In this document: positions 1 to 9,144 of the stretch, in pieces
Layout of the letters: each line of letters starts with the position of its first letter
How positions within the stretch are numbered: the first letter of the stretch is position 1
DNA from: SLDF01 sp964537925
Lineage (GTDB): Bacteria > Bacteroidota > Bacteroidia > Chitinophagales > Saprospiraceae
Length of the DNA: 64,000 nucleotides
Direction: 5' to 3'
Assembly (NCBI GenBank): GCA_964537925.1
Contig: CAZICV010000002.1
Coordinates: forward strand, 364,879-428,878
Notes under the pieces: generated by a model
Told to the model about the DNA's origin: nothing
Databases searched by the model: none
The model's input: only the letters and a program-made list of their open reading frames with translations
Translations under genes and position numbers: made by a program

Positions 1-689
1 AGCAGCCAGGCCAGGCCGGGCAGTGCACATAGGGTGGCCGGTAGGTACTTGCGCAGGCCTGCCATTGTCGGCAGTTGCCCCTGCTGTAGGATCGGTGCTA
101 GTGCCAGCACCCCCTGTAGCAGGAAGACCTGTGCGCCCACCACCGGCTGGAAGAGGATCACCGCGTTGAGCAGGACGAAGGCCTTCACCCAGCGGCCTGT
201 CAGGCTCCAGTACAGTACCCATACCGACATAGCCTTGGCAGGCAGCGAAGGCACCATATAGTTGTAGTACAGTTCATTGCCGCCGAGGTTGAGCTGGTAC
301 ATCAGTACCATCGCGGTCAGTATACTCAGCCACCGGAAGAACGAACTGCGTATATACAGCCCGCTGATCTTGCGGAGTCCGTAGATCATCACCATCGAGC
401 AGGCAGCATGGCAGAGGAAAGCCCATAGCTCGATATGGCTCATCCCCAGCTTCATTAGCAGGGCAAAGGGGTACCGTTCGTTCGGGATATGGCTGCTGAT
501 GAACTGTATGTAGAAGTCGGACGGGTACAGCGTCGGATCACCCAGGAAGAGCGCGTACGACAGCCCCTCCGTCTGGTCCGATGTACCGTACTGGTAGCCC
601 AGCAGCAGTAGTACGGACGCGTACACAGCCAAGTACTCCCACGTGACCAGGAGTATGTTTTTCGTTCTGTTGGGCGAATGAGCGGTCAT
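1..689 (-). CDS. Polytopic membrane protein, C-terminus cut by window edge
   Basis: The minus-strand frame stays open from an ATG at 689 to base 1, giving at least 229 residues with no stop. The translation is rich in hydrophobic segments: one at about residues 13-30, then several between 60 and 229, with short polar loops, so this is an integral inner-membrane protein. A loop around residues 47-65 carries a D-P-T-L-Y-P-S-D stretch. I do not recognise the family; the layout resembles polytopic glycosyltransferase-like or uncharacterised membrane proteins, but no catalytic motif is visible. The gene diverges from the methyltransferase at 853. The C-terminus lies outside the window. Confidence 0.75.
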   Translation of the reverse strand, partial: MTAHSPNRTKNILLVTWEYLAVYASVLLLLGYQYGTSDQTEGLSYALFLGDPTLYPSDFYIQFISSHIPNERYPFALLMKLGMSHIELWAFLCHAACSMVMIYGLRKISGLYIRSSFFRWLSILTAMVLMYQLNLGGNELYYNYMVPSLPAKAMSVWVLYWSLTGRWVKAFVLLNAVILFQPVVGAQVFLLQGVLALAPILQQGQLPTMAGLRKYLPATLCALPGLAWL

Positions 690-852
690 GATGCCGGTCC
701 GGCGGAGAATTCGATTTAATTTAGTGCGTCGAAAATAACAGGAAATAAAGACAAAGCACAAGCCTCGGCTTCTTTCCTTTTCCGGCAGTATCCTTCAGCC
801 TGGCCGGGATATCGCGGAGGCCCTGCTTACAGCAGCTTAACGCCTTTCACAC

Positions 853-1386
853 ATGAGAAAACTGGATCCGGGAGAGCTCAACCGCCCCGACAGCGACACT
901 TTCCGGCAGATGCCGCGTCAGCCCTTTGTCTTCGTACTGGACAGCGTGCGCTCGGCGCTCAATGTTGGGTCTGTCTTCCGCACCTGCGACGGTTTCGCGC
1001 TGGAGCGCCTGCTGCTCTGCGGCATCACGGCGCAGCCGCCGCACCGGGAGATCCTCAAGACGGCCCTGGGCGCTACCGCTACCGTGCCGTGGACCTATTT
1101 TGAAGACCCCCAGGCCTGTATCGGCTGGCTGGCAGGGGAGGGCTGGGAGATCGTCTGCGTGGAGCAGACCGACAGCGCGGTACTGCTCAGCGAATACAGG
1201 GTATCGGACAGGGCGCAGGCCTTTGTCTTTGGCAATGAAGTAGAGGGTGTGAGCCAGGCGTTTCTCGATGCGGCGGCGGCATCCGTAGAGATCCCGCAGT
1301 TCGGCGCCAAGCATTCGCTCAATGTAGCGGTATGTGCCGGTATACTGGCCTGGGAGATCAGCCGTCAGCGCGGCTTCAGAACCTGA
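853..1386 (+). CDS. SpoU/TrmH-family RNA 2'-O-methyltransferase
   Basis: 177 residues, a compact SPOUT domain with no extra RNA-binding domain. The three family motifs are in order: motif 1 near residues 30-45 (S-A-L-N-V-G-S-V-F-R-T, with the conserved Asn and Arg), motif 2 near 122-135 (F-V-F-G-N-E-V-E-G-V), and motif 3 near 150-168 (I-P-Q-F-G-A-K-H-S-L-N-V-A-V), which forms the knotted SAM site. Members methylate the ribose 2'-OH of tRNA or rRNA; the exact target cannot be read from sequence. The start ATG follows a 160-base gap from the divergent membrane gene. The 3' end overlaps the convergent gene by 11 bases. Confidence 0.9.
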   Translation: MRKLDPGELNRPDSDTFRQMPRQPFVFVLDSVRSALNVGSVFRTCDGFALERLLLCGITAQPPHREILKTALGATATVPWTYFEDPQACIGWLAGEGWEIVCVEQTDSAVLLSEYRVSDRAQAFVFGNEVEGVSQAFLDAAAASVEIPQFGAKHSLNVAVCAGILAWEISRQRGFRT

Positions 1387-2059
1387 TCCCCAGCCTGATG
1401 CCCGGCTGCAGGTCCGAGAGCCGTGTACGTTCGCTGTTGCCGGGCGACTGGCTGTCTACATTGAGCAGTTGCTGGAGTCCTTCCCATTCCGGGGTGAACC
1501 AGTGCTGCCACTGGACATAGGGCGTGATCGTGATCGCGTCGGATACCCCGAGATCCAGCCCGGCGCCCACGGCAAAGCTGTAGTTCCACTGGCTGGCGGT
1601 CGTTCCTGCTGACAGGTCTGTGTCATACTTGCTCATAGCTGCGCCCAGTGATGCCGACAGGAAGAATCCTTTCTGAAACCACGGCTCGTGCTTGGAGAAG
1701 GTAGGGCAGTCGCAGTCGCCTTCGAAGTTGAGTATGTAAAACTGTGTGTTGAACCGCACATAGTAGCTGTTCCACGACAGCCGTACATCGTCCACACGCA
1801 GCGCCCGGTGCATTTTGACGCCGATCTCCGGCAGAAACTCCACCCGGTAGTTTTCCAGCCTGAACCAATAGTCCAGCCCCACGCCCCAGGCTGCAGGCTG
1901 GTAGCGCACATCAGCCTGGTTGCGCCCTGCCAGGTCCGCCAGTGTCTGCCAGCCGTCCGCTTTTGTGTGGGAGTAGTAGGTCCGGATACCGAGCTGGGCG
2001 CTCAGCAGGACGGGCATCAGCGATGCGATTACGAGAGTGACGATTCTTTTGCGGCTCAT
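1376..2059 (-). CDS. Secreted outer-membrane beta-barrel-like protein
   Basis: 227 residues from the ATG at 2059, chosen because it puts a signal peptide (R-K-R then a hydrophobic stretch ending L-L-S-A-Q) at the very N-terminus; an ATG five codons upstream is also possible. The mature part has alternating hydrophobic and aromatic strands typical of small Bacteroidota barrels, and the chain ends in G-I-R-L-G-I-R-F, a terminal Phe strand as in outer-membrane proteins. No family is recognised. It converges with the TrmH gene, overlapping it by 11 bases, and is divergent from rimO. Confidence 0.7.
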   Translation of the reverse strand: MSRKRIVTLVIASLMPVLLSAQLGIRTYYSHTKADGWQTLADLAGRNQADVRYQPAAWGVGLDYWFRLENYRVEFLPEIGVKMHRALRVDDVRLSWNSYYVRFNTQFYILNFEGDCDCPTFSKHEPWFQKGFFLSASLGAAMSKYDTDLSAGTTASQWNYSFAVGAGLDLGVSDAITITPYVQWQHWFTPEWEGLQQLLNVDSQSPGNSERTRLSDLQPGIRLGIRF

Positions 2060-2170
2060 ACGGCTACCAGGCATTGAAAACAGAACAACGAGTAAATATA
2101 CAGTCTCAGTCTCTGAGATGTTGCCAACTTTGATGCCCTGTGCTTATTATCTTTACGGGAAAAAACGGAT

Positions 2171-3487
2171 TTGAAAACCAAAACGGCAAGAGCGGACAAG
2201 GTCAATGTGATCACACTGGGGTGCTCCAAGAACACCGTGGACTCCGAGAACATCATCACCCAGTTGCGCGGCAACGACCTGGATGTAGCACACGAAGAGG
2301 AGGGGAGCGACGCCAATGTCATCATAGTGAATACCTGCGGCTTCATCGACCTGGCCAAGGAGGAGTCCATACAGACCATCCTGCACTACGCAGATCAGAA
2401 GACCCGCGGCCATATCGACAAGCTGTATGTGACCGGCTGTCTGTCGCAGCGGTACAAGGACGACCTGGAGAAGGAGATACCCGAGGTAGACGCCTATTTC
2501 GGTACGATGGATATGCCCGCCCTGCTGGCCCGGTTCAACGCCGACTACCGCCACGAGCTCATCGGCGAGCGTATGCTCAGCACACCGGGGCACTATGCCT
2601 ATCTCAAGATATCCGAAGGCTGCAACCGCACCTGTTCTTTCTGCGCCATACCGCTCATGCGGGGCAAGCACGTATCCCGCACCATAGAGAGCCTGGTGCA
2701 CGAGGCCCGCTTCCTGGCCGGGCAGGGAGTACGCGAGATCATGCTGATCGCCCAGGAGCTCACATATTATGGGCTCGACATCTACAAGAAGCGCAGCCTG
2801 CCCGAGCTGCTGGAGCAGCTCAGCGGCGTAGAGGGCATCGAGTGGATCCGCCTGCACTATGCCTACCCGAGCAAGTTTCCCGTGGAGATATTTGACGCTA
2901 TGGCCGCCCTGCCCAAGGTCTGCAACTACCTCGACATACCCCTGCAGCACGCGTCGGATACTGTACTCCAGCGCATGCACCGCCAGACCACTGCCGACGA
3001 GCAGCGCCGACTGATCGAGCATGCCCGTGCTGTAGTGCCCGATATCGCCATACGGACCACCATGCTCGTCGGTTTCCCGGGAGAGACAGAGGAGGAGTTC
3101 GGAGAGCTTTGCGACTTCGTCCGCGAGATGCAGTTTGAGCGGCTGGGTGTGTTCCAGTATTCCCATGAGGAGGATACGCCCGCCTATACGCTGGAGGACG
3201 ATATACCGGCCGAGGTCAAGACGGAGCGAATGGAGACGCTGATGGCGATCCAGCGCGATATATCGCTCGACCGCAACGAGCAGCGTATCGGGCAGACCCT
3301 GCGCATACTGATCGACCGCAAGGAGGGAGACTACTTCGTGGGCCGTACGGAGTACGACTCGCCGGAGGTAGACAATGAGGTGATGGTACCTGCCGGGCAG
3401 CACTACCTGAGGGTAGGGGACTTTGCCCAGGTCAGCATCACCGATGCTACGGAATACGACCTCATGGCCGAGCCGGTTGCCGGGTAG
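2171..3487 (+). CDS. rimO: Ribosomal protein S12 methylthiotransferase RimO
   Basis: 438 residues, usual length for RimO. It methylthiolates the conserved Asp of ribosomal protein S12. The N-terminal UPF0004 domain has the three cluster-binding cysteines (C18 in T-L-G-C-S-K-N, C56 in N-T-C-G-F, C90 in T-G-C-L-S-Q), and the radical-SAM C-x3-C-x2-C site is C151, C155, C158. The L-G-C-S-K-N-x-V-D-S-E signature separates RimO from MiaB. A C-terminal TRAM domain fills the last 65 residues. The start is a TTG; no ATG lies in frame between it and the upstream gene, and the K-x-K-T...V-N-V-I-T-L-G-C beginning fits the family, so TTG is accepted. Confidence 0.95.
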   Translation: MKTKTARADKVNVITLGCSKNTVDSENIITQLRGNDLDVAHEEEGSDANVIIVNTCGFIDLAKEESIQTILHYADQKTRGHIDKLYVTGCLSQRYKDDLEKEIPEVDAYFGTMDMPALLARFNADYRHELIGERMLSTPGHYAYLKISEGCNRTCSFCAIPLMRGKHVSRTIESLVHEARFLAGQGVREIMLIAQELTYYGLDIYKKRSLPELLEQLSGVEGIEWIRLHYAYPSKFPVEIFDAMAALPKVCNYLDIPLQHASDTVLQRMHRQTTADEQRRLIEHARAVVPDIAIRTTMLVGFPGETEEEFGELCDFVREMQFERLGVFQYSHEEDTPAYTLEDDIPAEVKTERMETLMAIQRDISLDRNEQRIGQTLRILIDRKEGDYFVGRTEYDSPEVDNEVMVPAGQHYLRVGDFAQVSITDATEYDLMAEPVAG

Positions 3488-3529
3488 GAAGCCCGGCCGC
3501 CGCGGACAGGAGGACTCAAAGCATATACT

Positions 3530-3997
3530 ATGATTGACCTGTTTCGTATCACCCGTATCAAGAAAGCCACGCCGCCTGTACAGGCGCTGACGGCTTTCCT
3601 GCTGTTCCTCATCTTTGCAGCCGTGAGCCGGTCGCTTGACCTGGTGGGCTGGATAGAGGTCAGTCCCCGTTTCCCGTGGATCTGTGCGCTGGCCTTCCTG
3701 CTGCTGTACTGCATTTTCAACCCGCTCTTCTTTCTTTATTCCGATTCTGCCCGTACCTATTGGCAGCGATCCATATTCAGCTATGCCGGGCTGGCCGTCG
3801 CAGGCGGCCTGGGAGCCTATCTTTTCTCCGGGGTAGCCCTGGACGATGCAGGCAGCGTGCGCTGGCTCTACATGGTCGTCACCGTCGCTTACCTTGTATT
3901 CATGTCCATCGTAGGTTTTATGCGCTCCATCGTGGAGCTTGCCCAGCGCAAGGATACCCGCGACTTCGACAACCGACGCCACCGTCACAGGCGTTGA
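3530..3997 (+). CDS. Small four-helix membrane protein of unknown function
   Basis: 155 residues with four hydrophobic segments at about 20-38, 50-68, 83-102 and 112-130, then a basic tail ending H-R-H-R-R. The cytosolic N-terminus is positively charged. It starts 42 bases after rimO on the same strand and may be co-transcribed with it. No catalytic or transport motif is visible and I do not recognise the family. Confidence 0.7.
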   Translation: MIDLFRITRIKKATPPVQALTAFLLFLIFAAVSRSLDLVGWIEVSPRFPWICALAFLLLYCIFNPLFFLYSDSARTYWQRSIFSYAGLAVAGGLGAYLFSGVALDDAGSVRWLYMVVTVAYLVFMSIVGFMRSIVELAQRKDTRDFDNRRHRHRR

Positions 3998-4124
3998 GAC
4001 CGGGCTGCCGTGTTCACTGTACGTGCCGGTTTTGTACATATCCGGGACCTGTCGGGGTAGCCGCAGGACTGCGTAGCAGTATGTTACCAATTTTTGTAGA
4101 TTGGGACCCGCAATTCCCGGACAC

Positions 4125-5363
4125 ATGAAAGACAGCGCCTCTGCCGCACTCACCAAGAACCCCTTCAACATACTGGTCATCGTTGCCGCGCTCGGCTATT
4201 TCGTGGACATCTACGACCTCGTGCTTTTCAGCGTGGTACGGCAGGCCAGCCTGCTCGGTATCGGCGTACCGGAGGAGGATCTGCTGGCCACCGGCGTATG
4301 GCTGCTCAACTGGCAGATGGGCGGTATGCTCGTCGGCGGTATCTTCTGGGGCGTCTATGCCGACCGGAGAGGCCGTCTCTCGGTGCTGTTCGGCTCTATC
4401 CTGCTGTATTCACTGGCCAATGTGCTCAATGGATTCGTCACCTCCGTGCCGGTCTACGCCCTGCTCAGGTTCATAGCCGGTATCGGTCTGGCAGGGGAGT
4501 TGGGTGCAGGCATCACGCTCGTCACAGAGACCATGCACCGCGAGAAGCGCGGTTACGGTACCATGCTGGTGGCCTCCATCGGCATACTCGGGGCTGTGGC
4601 GGCCTTCCTGGTGGCCGACCGCTTCGACTGGCGGGTATCTTATTTTGTTGGCGGCGGCATGGGCCTGCTGCTGCTTATCCTGCGTATCAGCGCTTACGAG
4701 TCCGGCCTATACCGCAAGACCGAGGCTGCCTCCGCCGTCGATCGCGGCCGCTTCTTCGACCTGTTCCGCGATCGGGGCAAGCGGGTGCGTTACCTCAGTA
4801 TCATACTCGTAGCGCTGCCGATCTGGTATGTCGTCGGTATACTGGTCACCTTTTCACCGGAGATCACGCGCGACCTGGGCCTCACCGGGCCGCCCGTACA
4901 TGCGGGCCGTGCGGTCATGTACTGCTATATCGGTCTCTGTGCCGGCGACCTGGCCAGTGGTATACTGAGCCAGTGGCTGCGTAGCCGTATCCGGGCCATT
5001 GCGTTGTTCCTGGGGCTTACCTTCCTCGCCTGTGTGCTGTATTTCCTGCTGGCGGGTGTATCGGAGCAGCTGTTTTATGTGCTGGTGGTCGGTGCGGGCT
5101 TCGCCATCGGGTACTGGGCCGTATTCATCACCACGGCCGCCGAGCAGTTCGGTACCAATCTTCGCGCCACCGTATCCACCACGGCGCCCAACTTTGTGCG
5201 GGGTGCGGTCGTACCGCTCTCGCTGCTGTTCAGCTACCTGCAGGGCTTCATAGGTACGGCATCATCTGCTGCTGCCGTCGGCCTGCTCACGATCACGGCG
5301 GCTGTATGGGCGCTGCGGCGTATGGAGGAGTCTTTTGGCAAGGACCTGGACTTCACGGAGTGA
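4125..5363 (+). CDS. MFS transporter, sugar/metabolite:proton symporter type
   Basis: 412 residues with about 12 membrane segments, the standard MFS length. The A-like loop between helices 2 and 3 reads G-V-Y-A-D-R-R-G-R, the conserved D-R-x-G-R signature, and a G-I-G-L-A-G-E-L-G-A-G stretch in helix 4 is typical of the metabolite:H+ symporter (SP/MHS) branch, including the conserved Glu. The start at ATG 4125 is preferred over a TTG 24 bases upstream. Substrate cannot be told. It stands alone between the small membrane protein and the convergent decarboxylase. Confidence 0.88.
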   Translation: MKDSASAALTKNPFNILVIVAALGYFVDIYDLVLFSVVRQASLLGIGVPEEDLLATGVWLLNWQMGGMLVGGIFWGVYADRRGRLSVLFGSILLYSLANVLNGFVTSVPVYALLRFIAGIGLAGELGAGITLVTETMHREKRGYGTMLVASIGILGAVAAFLVADRFDWRVSYFVGGGMGLLLLILRISAYESGLYRKTEAASAVDRGRFFDLFRDRGKRVRYLSIILVALPIWYVVGILVTFSPEITRDLGLTGPPVHAGRAVMYCYIGLCAGDLASGILSQWLRSRIRAIALFLGLTFLACVLYFLLAGVSEQLFYVLVVGAGFAIGYWAVFITTAAEQFGTNLRATVSTTAPNFVRGAVVPLSLLFSYLQGFIGTASSAAAVGLLTITAAVWALRRMEESFGKDLDFTE

Positions 5364-5475
5364 CACACAACCGGCAGGGTAGAGGCAGTATCCCTTTCCC
5401 CGGCCCGATGGCTTGGGGATCTACGTTTCTTTTCGTACCTTACTTAGACGGGGCTTTCCTTTCCGGGTCGGCGCA

Positions 5476-6867
5476 TCAGTAGCCCAGCAGGCGCAGCATC
5501 GACTCAGCGTCCTGGTGATCCGAGTGCCGCCAGTGGATCAGTTCCCCGTTTTCGTCTTTGTCCACGATCACATGCTGCGGAGAGGGGATGAGGCAGTGTT
5601 TGATACCACCGTAGCCGCTCAGCGCATCCTGGTAGGCTCCCGAGTGGAAGAATCCCACATAGAGCCGTTCCCCGCGCGTGATCCTGGGCAGGTAGACCTG
5701 GTTGATATGCGCCTCGGAGTTGTAGTAGTCCGCGTTGTCGCAGCTCAGTCCGCCGATATTCACCCGCTGGTACTCGCGTTCCCAGTAGTTGACCGGCAGC
5801 AGGATGAAGCGCTCGTTGATCCCCCAGGCGTCGGGCAGAGTGTTCATCAACGAGTTGTCCACCATATACCAGAGCTCTGCGTCATTCTGCTGCTTCTGGC
5901 CGAGTACAGAGAAGAAGGTCGCGCCGCTCTCGCCCACGGTGAATTTGCCGAACTCTGAGAAGAGATCCGGCTCTTCGATGCCCTCTTCCGTACAGGCTTC
6001 CTTGACCAGCCGTACGATCTCGAAGATCATATACCGGTAGTCGTACTCGAATCCCAGCGAATTGCGGATTGGCAGGCCGCCGCCGATATTGAGCGCATTG
6101 AGTGTAGGGCAGATGCGTTTGAGCTGGCAGTACAGGCGTATGCCTTTCTTGAGCTCACTCCAGTAGTAGATCGTATCCTTGATCCCCGTATCGATGAAGA
6201 AGTGCAGCATCCGCAGCCTGAACTTAGGGTTCGGTGCGATCTTGTCGCGGTAGAAGTCCAGCACCTGCGACTGGCGTATACCGAGCCGGCTCGTGTAGAA
6301 CTCGAAGTTGGGTTCCTCTTCCGTAGCGATCCGGATACCGATATCGCTCGTCCGCTCGAAAAACTCGTTGTACAGCTCCGGCTCGTCTATATTGTCGCAG
6401 ATCGGCACCAGGTTGAACTTTCCTTCATTCACCAGGTCGGCTATCTTGCGTACATATTCCCGGGTCTTGAATCCATTGTTGATGATGATCGTACCCGGCT
6501 CGATCCGGCCCTCTGAGTCGAGCTTGCGGATCAGGTCTATATCGAATGATGATGAAGTCTCCAGCTGCGCCTTGTTCTGCAGCACTTCATCGAGGATATG
6601 CTTGAAGTGGGAGCTCTTCGTACAGTAGCAGTAGTGATACTGTCCCTTGTAGTCGCACCGCGTCATCGCCTCGCCGAACAGTCCGCGCGCACGCCCGATC
6701 TGGGCGCCGATCTTGGGCAGATAGGTCAGCCTGAGCGGCGTCCCGTATTCTTCCAGCAGGGTATAGAGGTCGATACCGTGAAACCTGAGCTTATTGTCTT
6801 GCAGATCAAATCCGTCCTGGGGGAAGTAAAACGTCTGGTCTACTAGGTCAAAATAGGTGTTTCTCAT
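5476..6867 (-). CDS. speA: Arginine decarboxylase, alanine-racemase-fold PLP enzyme (short Bacteroidota type)
   Basis: 463 residues. Fold-III PLP decarboxylases bind PLP through a Lys near the N-terminus; here it is K84 in Y-C-Y-C-T-K-S-S. The G-G-G-L-P loop for the cofactor phosphate and the S-E-F-G-K-F block near residue 300 follow. C-terminal D-x-x-G-A-Y-Q-D (in F-F-H-S-G-A-Y-Q-D) is the substrate-binding end. This is much shorter than the E. coli SpeA (about 650), but Bacteroidota carry this about 460-residue form annotated as arginine decarboxylase; substrate specificity is by family, not proven. It would make agmatine for polyamine synthesis. A TATATTTG -7 box lies 52 bases upstream. 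Confidence 0.82.
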   Translation of the reverse strand: MRNTYFDLVDQTFYFPQDGFDLQDNKLRFHGIDLYTLLEEYGTPLRLTYLPKIGAQIGRARGLFGEAMTRCDYKGQYHYCYCTKSSHFKHILDEVLQNKAQLETSSSFDIDLIRKLDSEGRIEPGTIIINNGFKTREYVRKIADLVNEGKFNLVPICDNIDEPELYNEFFERTSDIGIRIATEEEPNFEFYTSRLGIRQSQVLDFYRDKIAPNPKFRLRMLHFFIDTGIKDTIYYWSELKKGIRLYCQLKRICPTLNALNIGGGLPIRNSLGFEYDYRYMIFEIVRLVKEACTEEGIEEPDLFSEFGKFTVGESGATFFSVLGQKQQNDAELWYMVDNSLMNTLPDAWGINERFILLPVNYWEREYQRVNIGGLSCDNADYYNSEAHINQVYLPRITRGERLYVGFFHSGAYQDALSGYGGIKHCLIPSPQHVIVDKDENGELIHWRHSDHQDAESMLRLLGY

Positions 6868-6918
6868 TTCACAAAGGCATACAAGGGGTCGTCGATACGG
6901 TGATCATTAAAAGGACTG

Positions 6919-6926
6919 CAAATATA
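6919..6926 (-). promoter_or_regulatory. Bacteroidota-type -7 promoter box for arginine decarboxylase
   Basis: Reading the minus strand, TATATTTG matches the Bacteroidota -7 consensus TAnnTTTG at all fixed positions, 52 bases upstream of the ATG at 6867. A clear -33 TTTG is not visible, so strength is uncertain. Confidence 0.45.
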
Positions 6927-7114
6927 GTTTTTTTACGGGTCCGGTACCTGTCAGTCTTTAAACTGTCGCAATAAGGCGGCCTTGTTTTTTCACCGGAGGT
7001 ACATCACTGCTTTATACACAGGTCAGCAGGCCGTTCTGGTGTTGGTTCGTATATCCCTATCTTATTAAGATACAGCTTTTTAGCGGTATATGCAAGGGGA
7101 GGGGCCGCTCCGGT

Positions 7115-7801
7115 CTATTCCTCCAGCCGCTGTATGATCCGCCGGGCGATGGCCCGCGAGCTGAACGGGTTCTGGCCGGTGACCAGGCTGCCATCCTCGC
7201 ATACCTTGGAGGTGAGCGGCAGCAGGCCCTTCCTGTAGTTGGCGTCCCTTTTCTTCAGTTCCGCTTCCAGGTTGAAGGGGACTTCATTTTTCCTGTTGGC
7301 CAGTATTTCTTCCAGCCAGCTGAATCCCGTCATCTTTTTGCCCCTCACCAGGTATGTGCCGTCCGATAGTCTCACGTTCAGCAGTCCGCAGACGCCGTGG
7401 CATACGGCAGACACGATCCTGTTGTTTTCATAGTGTTCTCTGACGATCGTCTGCAGCGCAGTGTCATCGGGGAAGTCATACATCGTACCGTGTCCGCCTG
7501 CCAGGTATACGCAGTCGTACAGTCGTACCGTCACCTCATCCAGGCTTTTTGCCTGTTGCAGCCGTTTCATGAAGTCTTCGTCGCCTAGATATGCTTTTGA
7601 CAGCTTGTCCAGCATCATGGGCCGCAGGCTTTCAGGATCGAGCGGTGTATGGCCGCCACGCGGGCTTGCGATCACTATTTCATAGCCACGTTCACGGGCG
7701 CTGTGGTAGAGATGTGTCAGTTCGCTGAGCCACAGACCCGTTTTGAGTTCGGTGTTCTGGTAGCGGTCTGTGCGGGTTACGACGGCGAGGATTGTCTTCA
7801 T
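7115..7801 (-). CDS. DJ-1/PfpI-family protein (Hsp31-like, class I glutaminase fold)
   Basis: 228 residues from ATG 7801; upstream ATG at 7843 would add a 14-residue basic leader with no family match. The nucleophile elbow is S-A-V-C-H-G with C134 and H135, and E27 in N-T-E-L-K-T-G is the conserved acidic residue that tunes the Cys. Y-L-A-G-G-H-G-T precedes it. The E-L-K-T-G-L-W-L start and the length match the Hsp31/YhbO-like branch (glyoxalase III or deglycase activity claimed for relatives), rather than the 190-residue human DJ-1 type. Likely cytosolic and linked to carbonyl stress. It stands alone. Confidence 0.85.
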   Translation of the reverse strand: MKTILAVVTRTDRYQNTELKTGLWLSELTHLYHSARERGYEIVIASPRGGHTPLDPESLRPMMLDKLSKAYLGDEDFMKRLQQAKSLDEVTVRLYDCVYLAGGHGTMYDFPDDTALQTIVREHYENNRIVSAVCHGVCGLLNVRLSDGTYLVRGKKMTGFSWLEEILANRKNEVPFNLEAELKKRDANYRKGLLPLTSKVCEDGSLVTGQNPFSSRAIARRIIQRLEE

Positions 7802-8176
7802 CTTGATCTGTGTGACGCGTTTGAGGTGTGGCGTCACAGGCAAATATTACGAAATATTGCTGATATGTTTGGCGCGAGGCAGGAGCGAAGAGATTGGCGG
7901 AAGGCCGGGAATCTTTGACATAGGTGTCGTGTCACAGGTCAGTCAGGAGATCGATGCGAATATCCTATTTAACATAATATAAATTATGGGACAAATCAAA
8001 CAAAAGAACTAGCTCGCTGCGCTGGTGCTTGTGCTTGGCGTTTTACATGGGATCACCTTCTATTTTACCTATCTTTAGCCAACTGTGATATGTGCGAATT
8101 AAATTAGCTTTAAGAGAAGCTTGAGAAGCTCGAGCTGTTGATCAAGAGAAAATAAGAACAGACTAATTTTACTCAA
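7802..8176. other. 375-base non-coding junction at the left edge of the R-M island
   Basis: GC-rich sequence near the DJ-1 start gives way at about 7960 to clearly AT-richer sequence that continues through the R-M operon. Near 7848 there is an AATATT-acga-AATATT inverted repeat. TATCTTTA near 8075 is one base off a -7 box and could serve the R-M operon, but no -33 is convincing. No tRNA, integrase or obvious direct repeat marks the edge. Confidence 0.5.
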
Positions 8177-9094
8177 ATGACATTTTTGGAATTAGCCGAA
8201 GCCGTATTAAAAGAAGAAATCAAACCATTAACTGCCGGCGAAATATGGGCTATAGGTATAAAAAGAGGTTACGACAAACAGTTAAATTCGCGAGGCAAAA
8301 CGCCTTGGGCTACGCTTGGTGCCCTTTTGTACGTAAGCTCAAAAGACAATCCGAAATCTGCTTTTAGTCGTACCAGTACTCGCCCTAAGCGTTTTTTTCT
8401 GAAGTCGCAAATCAGGGTAATTGATGTGAGTGATGCTTCCCTATTGGAATTAGAAAAGGAGACTGTTTCTCTTCTTAAACGTTCAAAGAAGATTGATTTT
8501 TCAGAAAAAGACCTACACAAACATTTAGCTACTTATGCCTATTATTATCTTAACAGTTACACCAGAACTATTAACCATGCTGGCTCTACCAAAAAGGAAT
8601 TTGGTGAGTGGGTCCACCCTGATATGGTAGGCTGCTATTTTCCTATCGACGATTGGAAACAGGAAGTATATGATCTTAGCTCAGCCCTTGGCAACACTTC
8701 TATCAAGTTATTTTCATTTGAGTTAAAAAGGGAGCTAAATTTTGCCAATCTAAGAGAAAGCTTTTTTCAGACAGTATCCAATTCTTCCTGGGCCAATGAG
8801 GCTTACTTAGTAGCTGTAAATATATCGGAAGATGAAGATTTCCGTAAAGAACTTTCGCGGCTATCGACATCCTTTGGCATTGGTATCATACAACTCAACA
8901 TACAGGATGTACACTCATCTGCTATTATTTGCCCGGCACAGTTCCATGAACAATTGGATTGGGAAGCCATTAACAAACTGGCCATGAACCCCGACTTCAA
9001 GAACTTTATTACCACGGTAAAAATTGACCTTAGCAGCAGGAAAGTGCATAAAAGTGAATACGATGCATTTGAGGAGTCGGATAAATTGAAATAG
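8177..9094 (+). CDS. HARE-HTH domain protein, COG2958-like, first gene of the type I R-M operon
   Basis: 305 residues. The N-terminal 75 residues (T-F-L-E-L-A-E-A-V-L ... P-L-T-A-G-E-I-W ... T-P-W-A-T-L-G-A-L-L-Y) have the pattern of the HARE-HTH winged helix, a DNA-binding fold found on restriction enzymes, RNA polymerase delta and ASXL proteins. The rest (about 100-300) resembles the COG2958 group, which often sits by restriction genes; no catalytic motif is recognised. The final segment has a D-P/N-P-D-F-K-N-F-I-T-T-V-K-I-D-L stretch. It is 50 bases upstream of hsdM and AT-rich like the operon. Possible roles are control of the operon or sensing of DNA modification; both are inference. Confidence 0.72.
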   Translation: MTFLELAEAVLKEEIKPLTAGEIWAIGIKRGYDKQLNSRGKTPWATLGALLYVSSKDNPKSAFSRTSTRPKRFFLKSQIRVIDVSDASLLELEKETVSLLKRSKKIDFSEKDLHKHLATYAYYYLNSYTRTINHAGSTKKEFGEWVHPDMVGCYFPIDDWKQEVYDLSSALGNTSIKLFSFELKRELNFANLRESFFQTVSNSSWANEAYLVAVNISEDEDFRKELSRLSTSFGIGIIQLNIQDVHSSAIICPAQFHEQLDWEAINKLAMNPDFKNFITTVKIDLSSRKVHKSEYDAFEESDKLK

Positions 9095-9144
9095 ATGCGC
9101 ATAAGTGTCTATGAGTCTTATAATATATGTACAATTGATTTATT

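Noticed and set aside
2153..4180. A 675-residue minus-strand open frame
   Set aside because: It lies antisense to rimO and its neighbours; its translation is low-complexity and matches no fold, while the plus strand has all RimO motifs.
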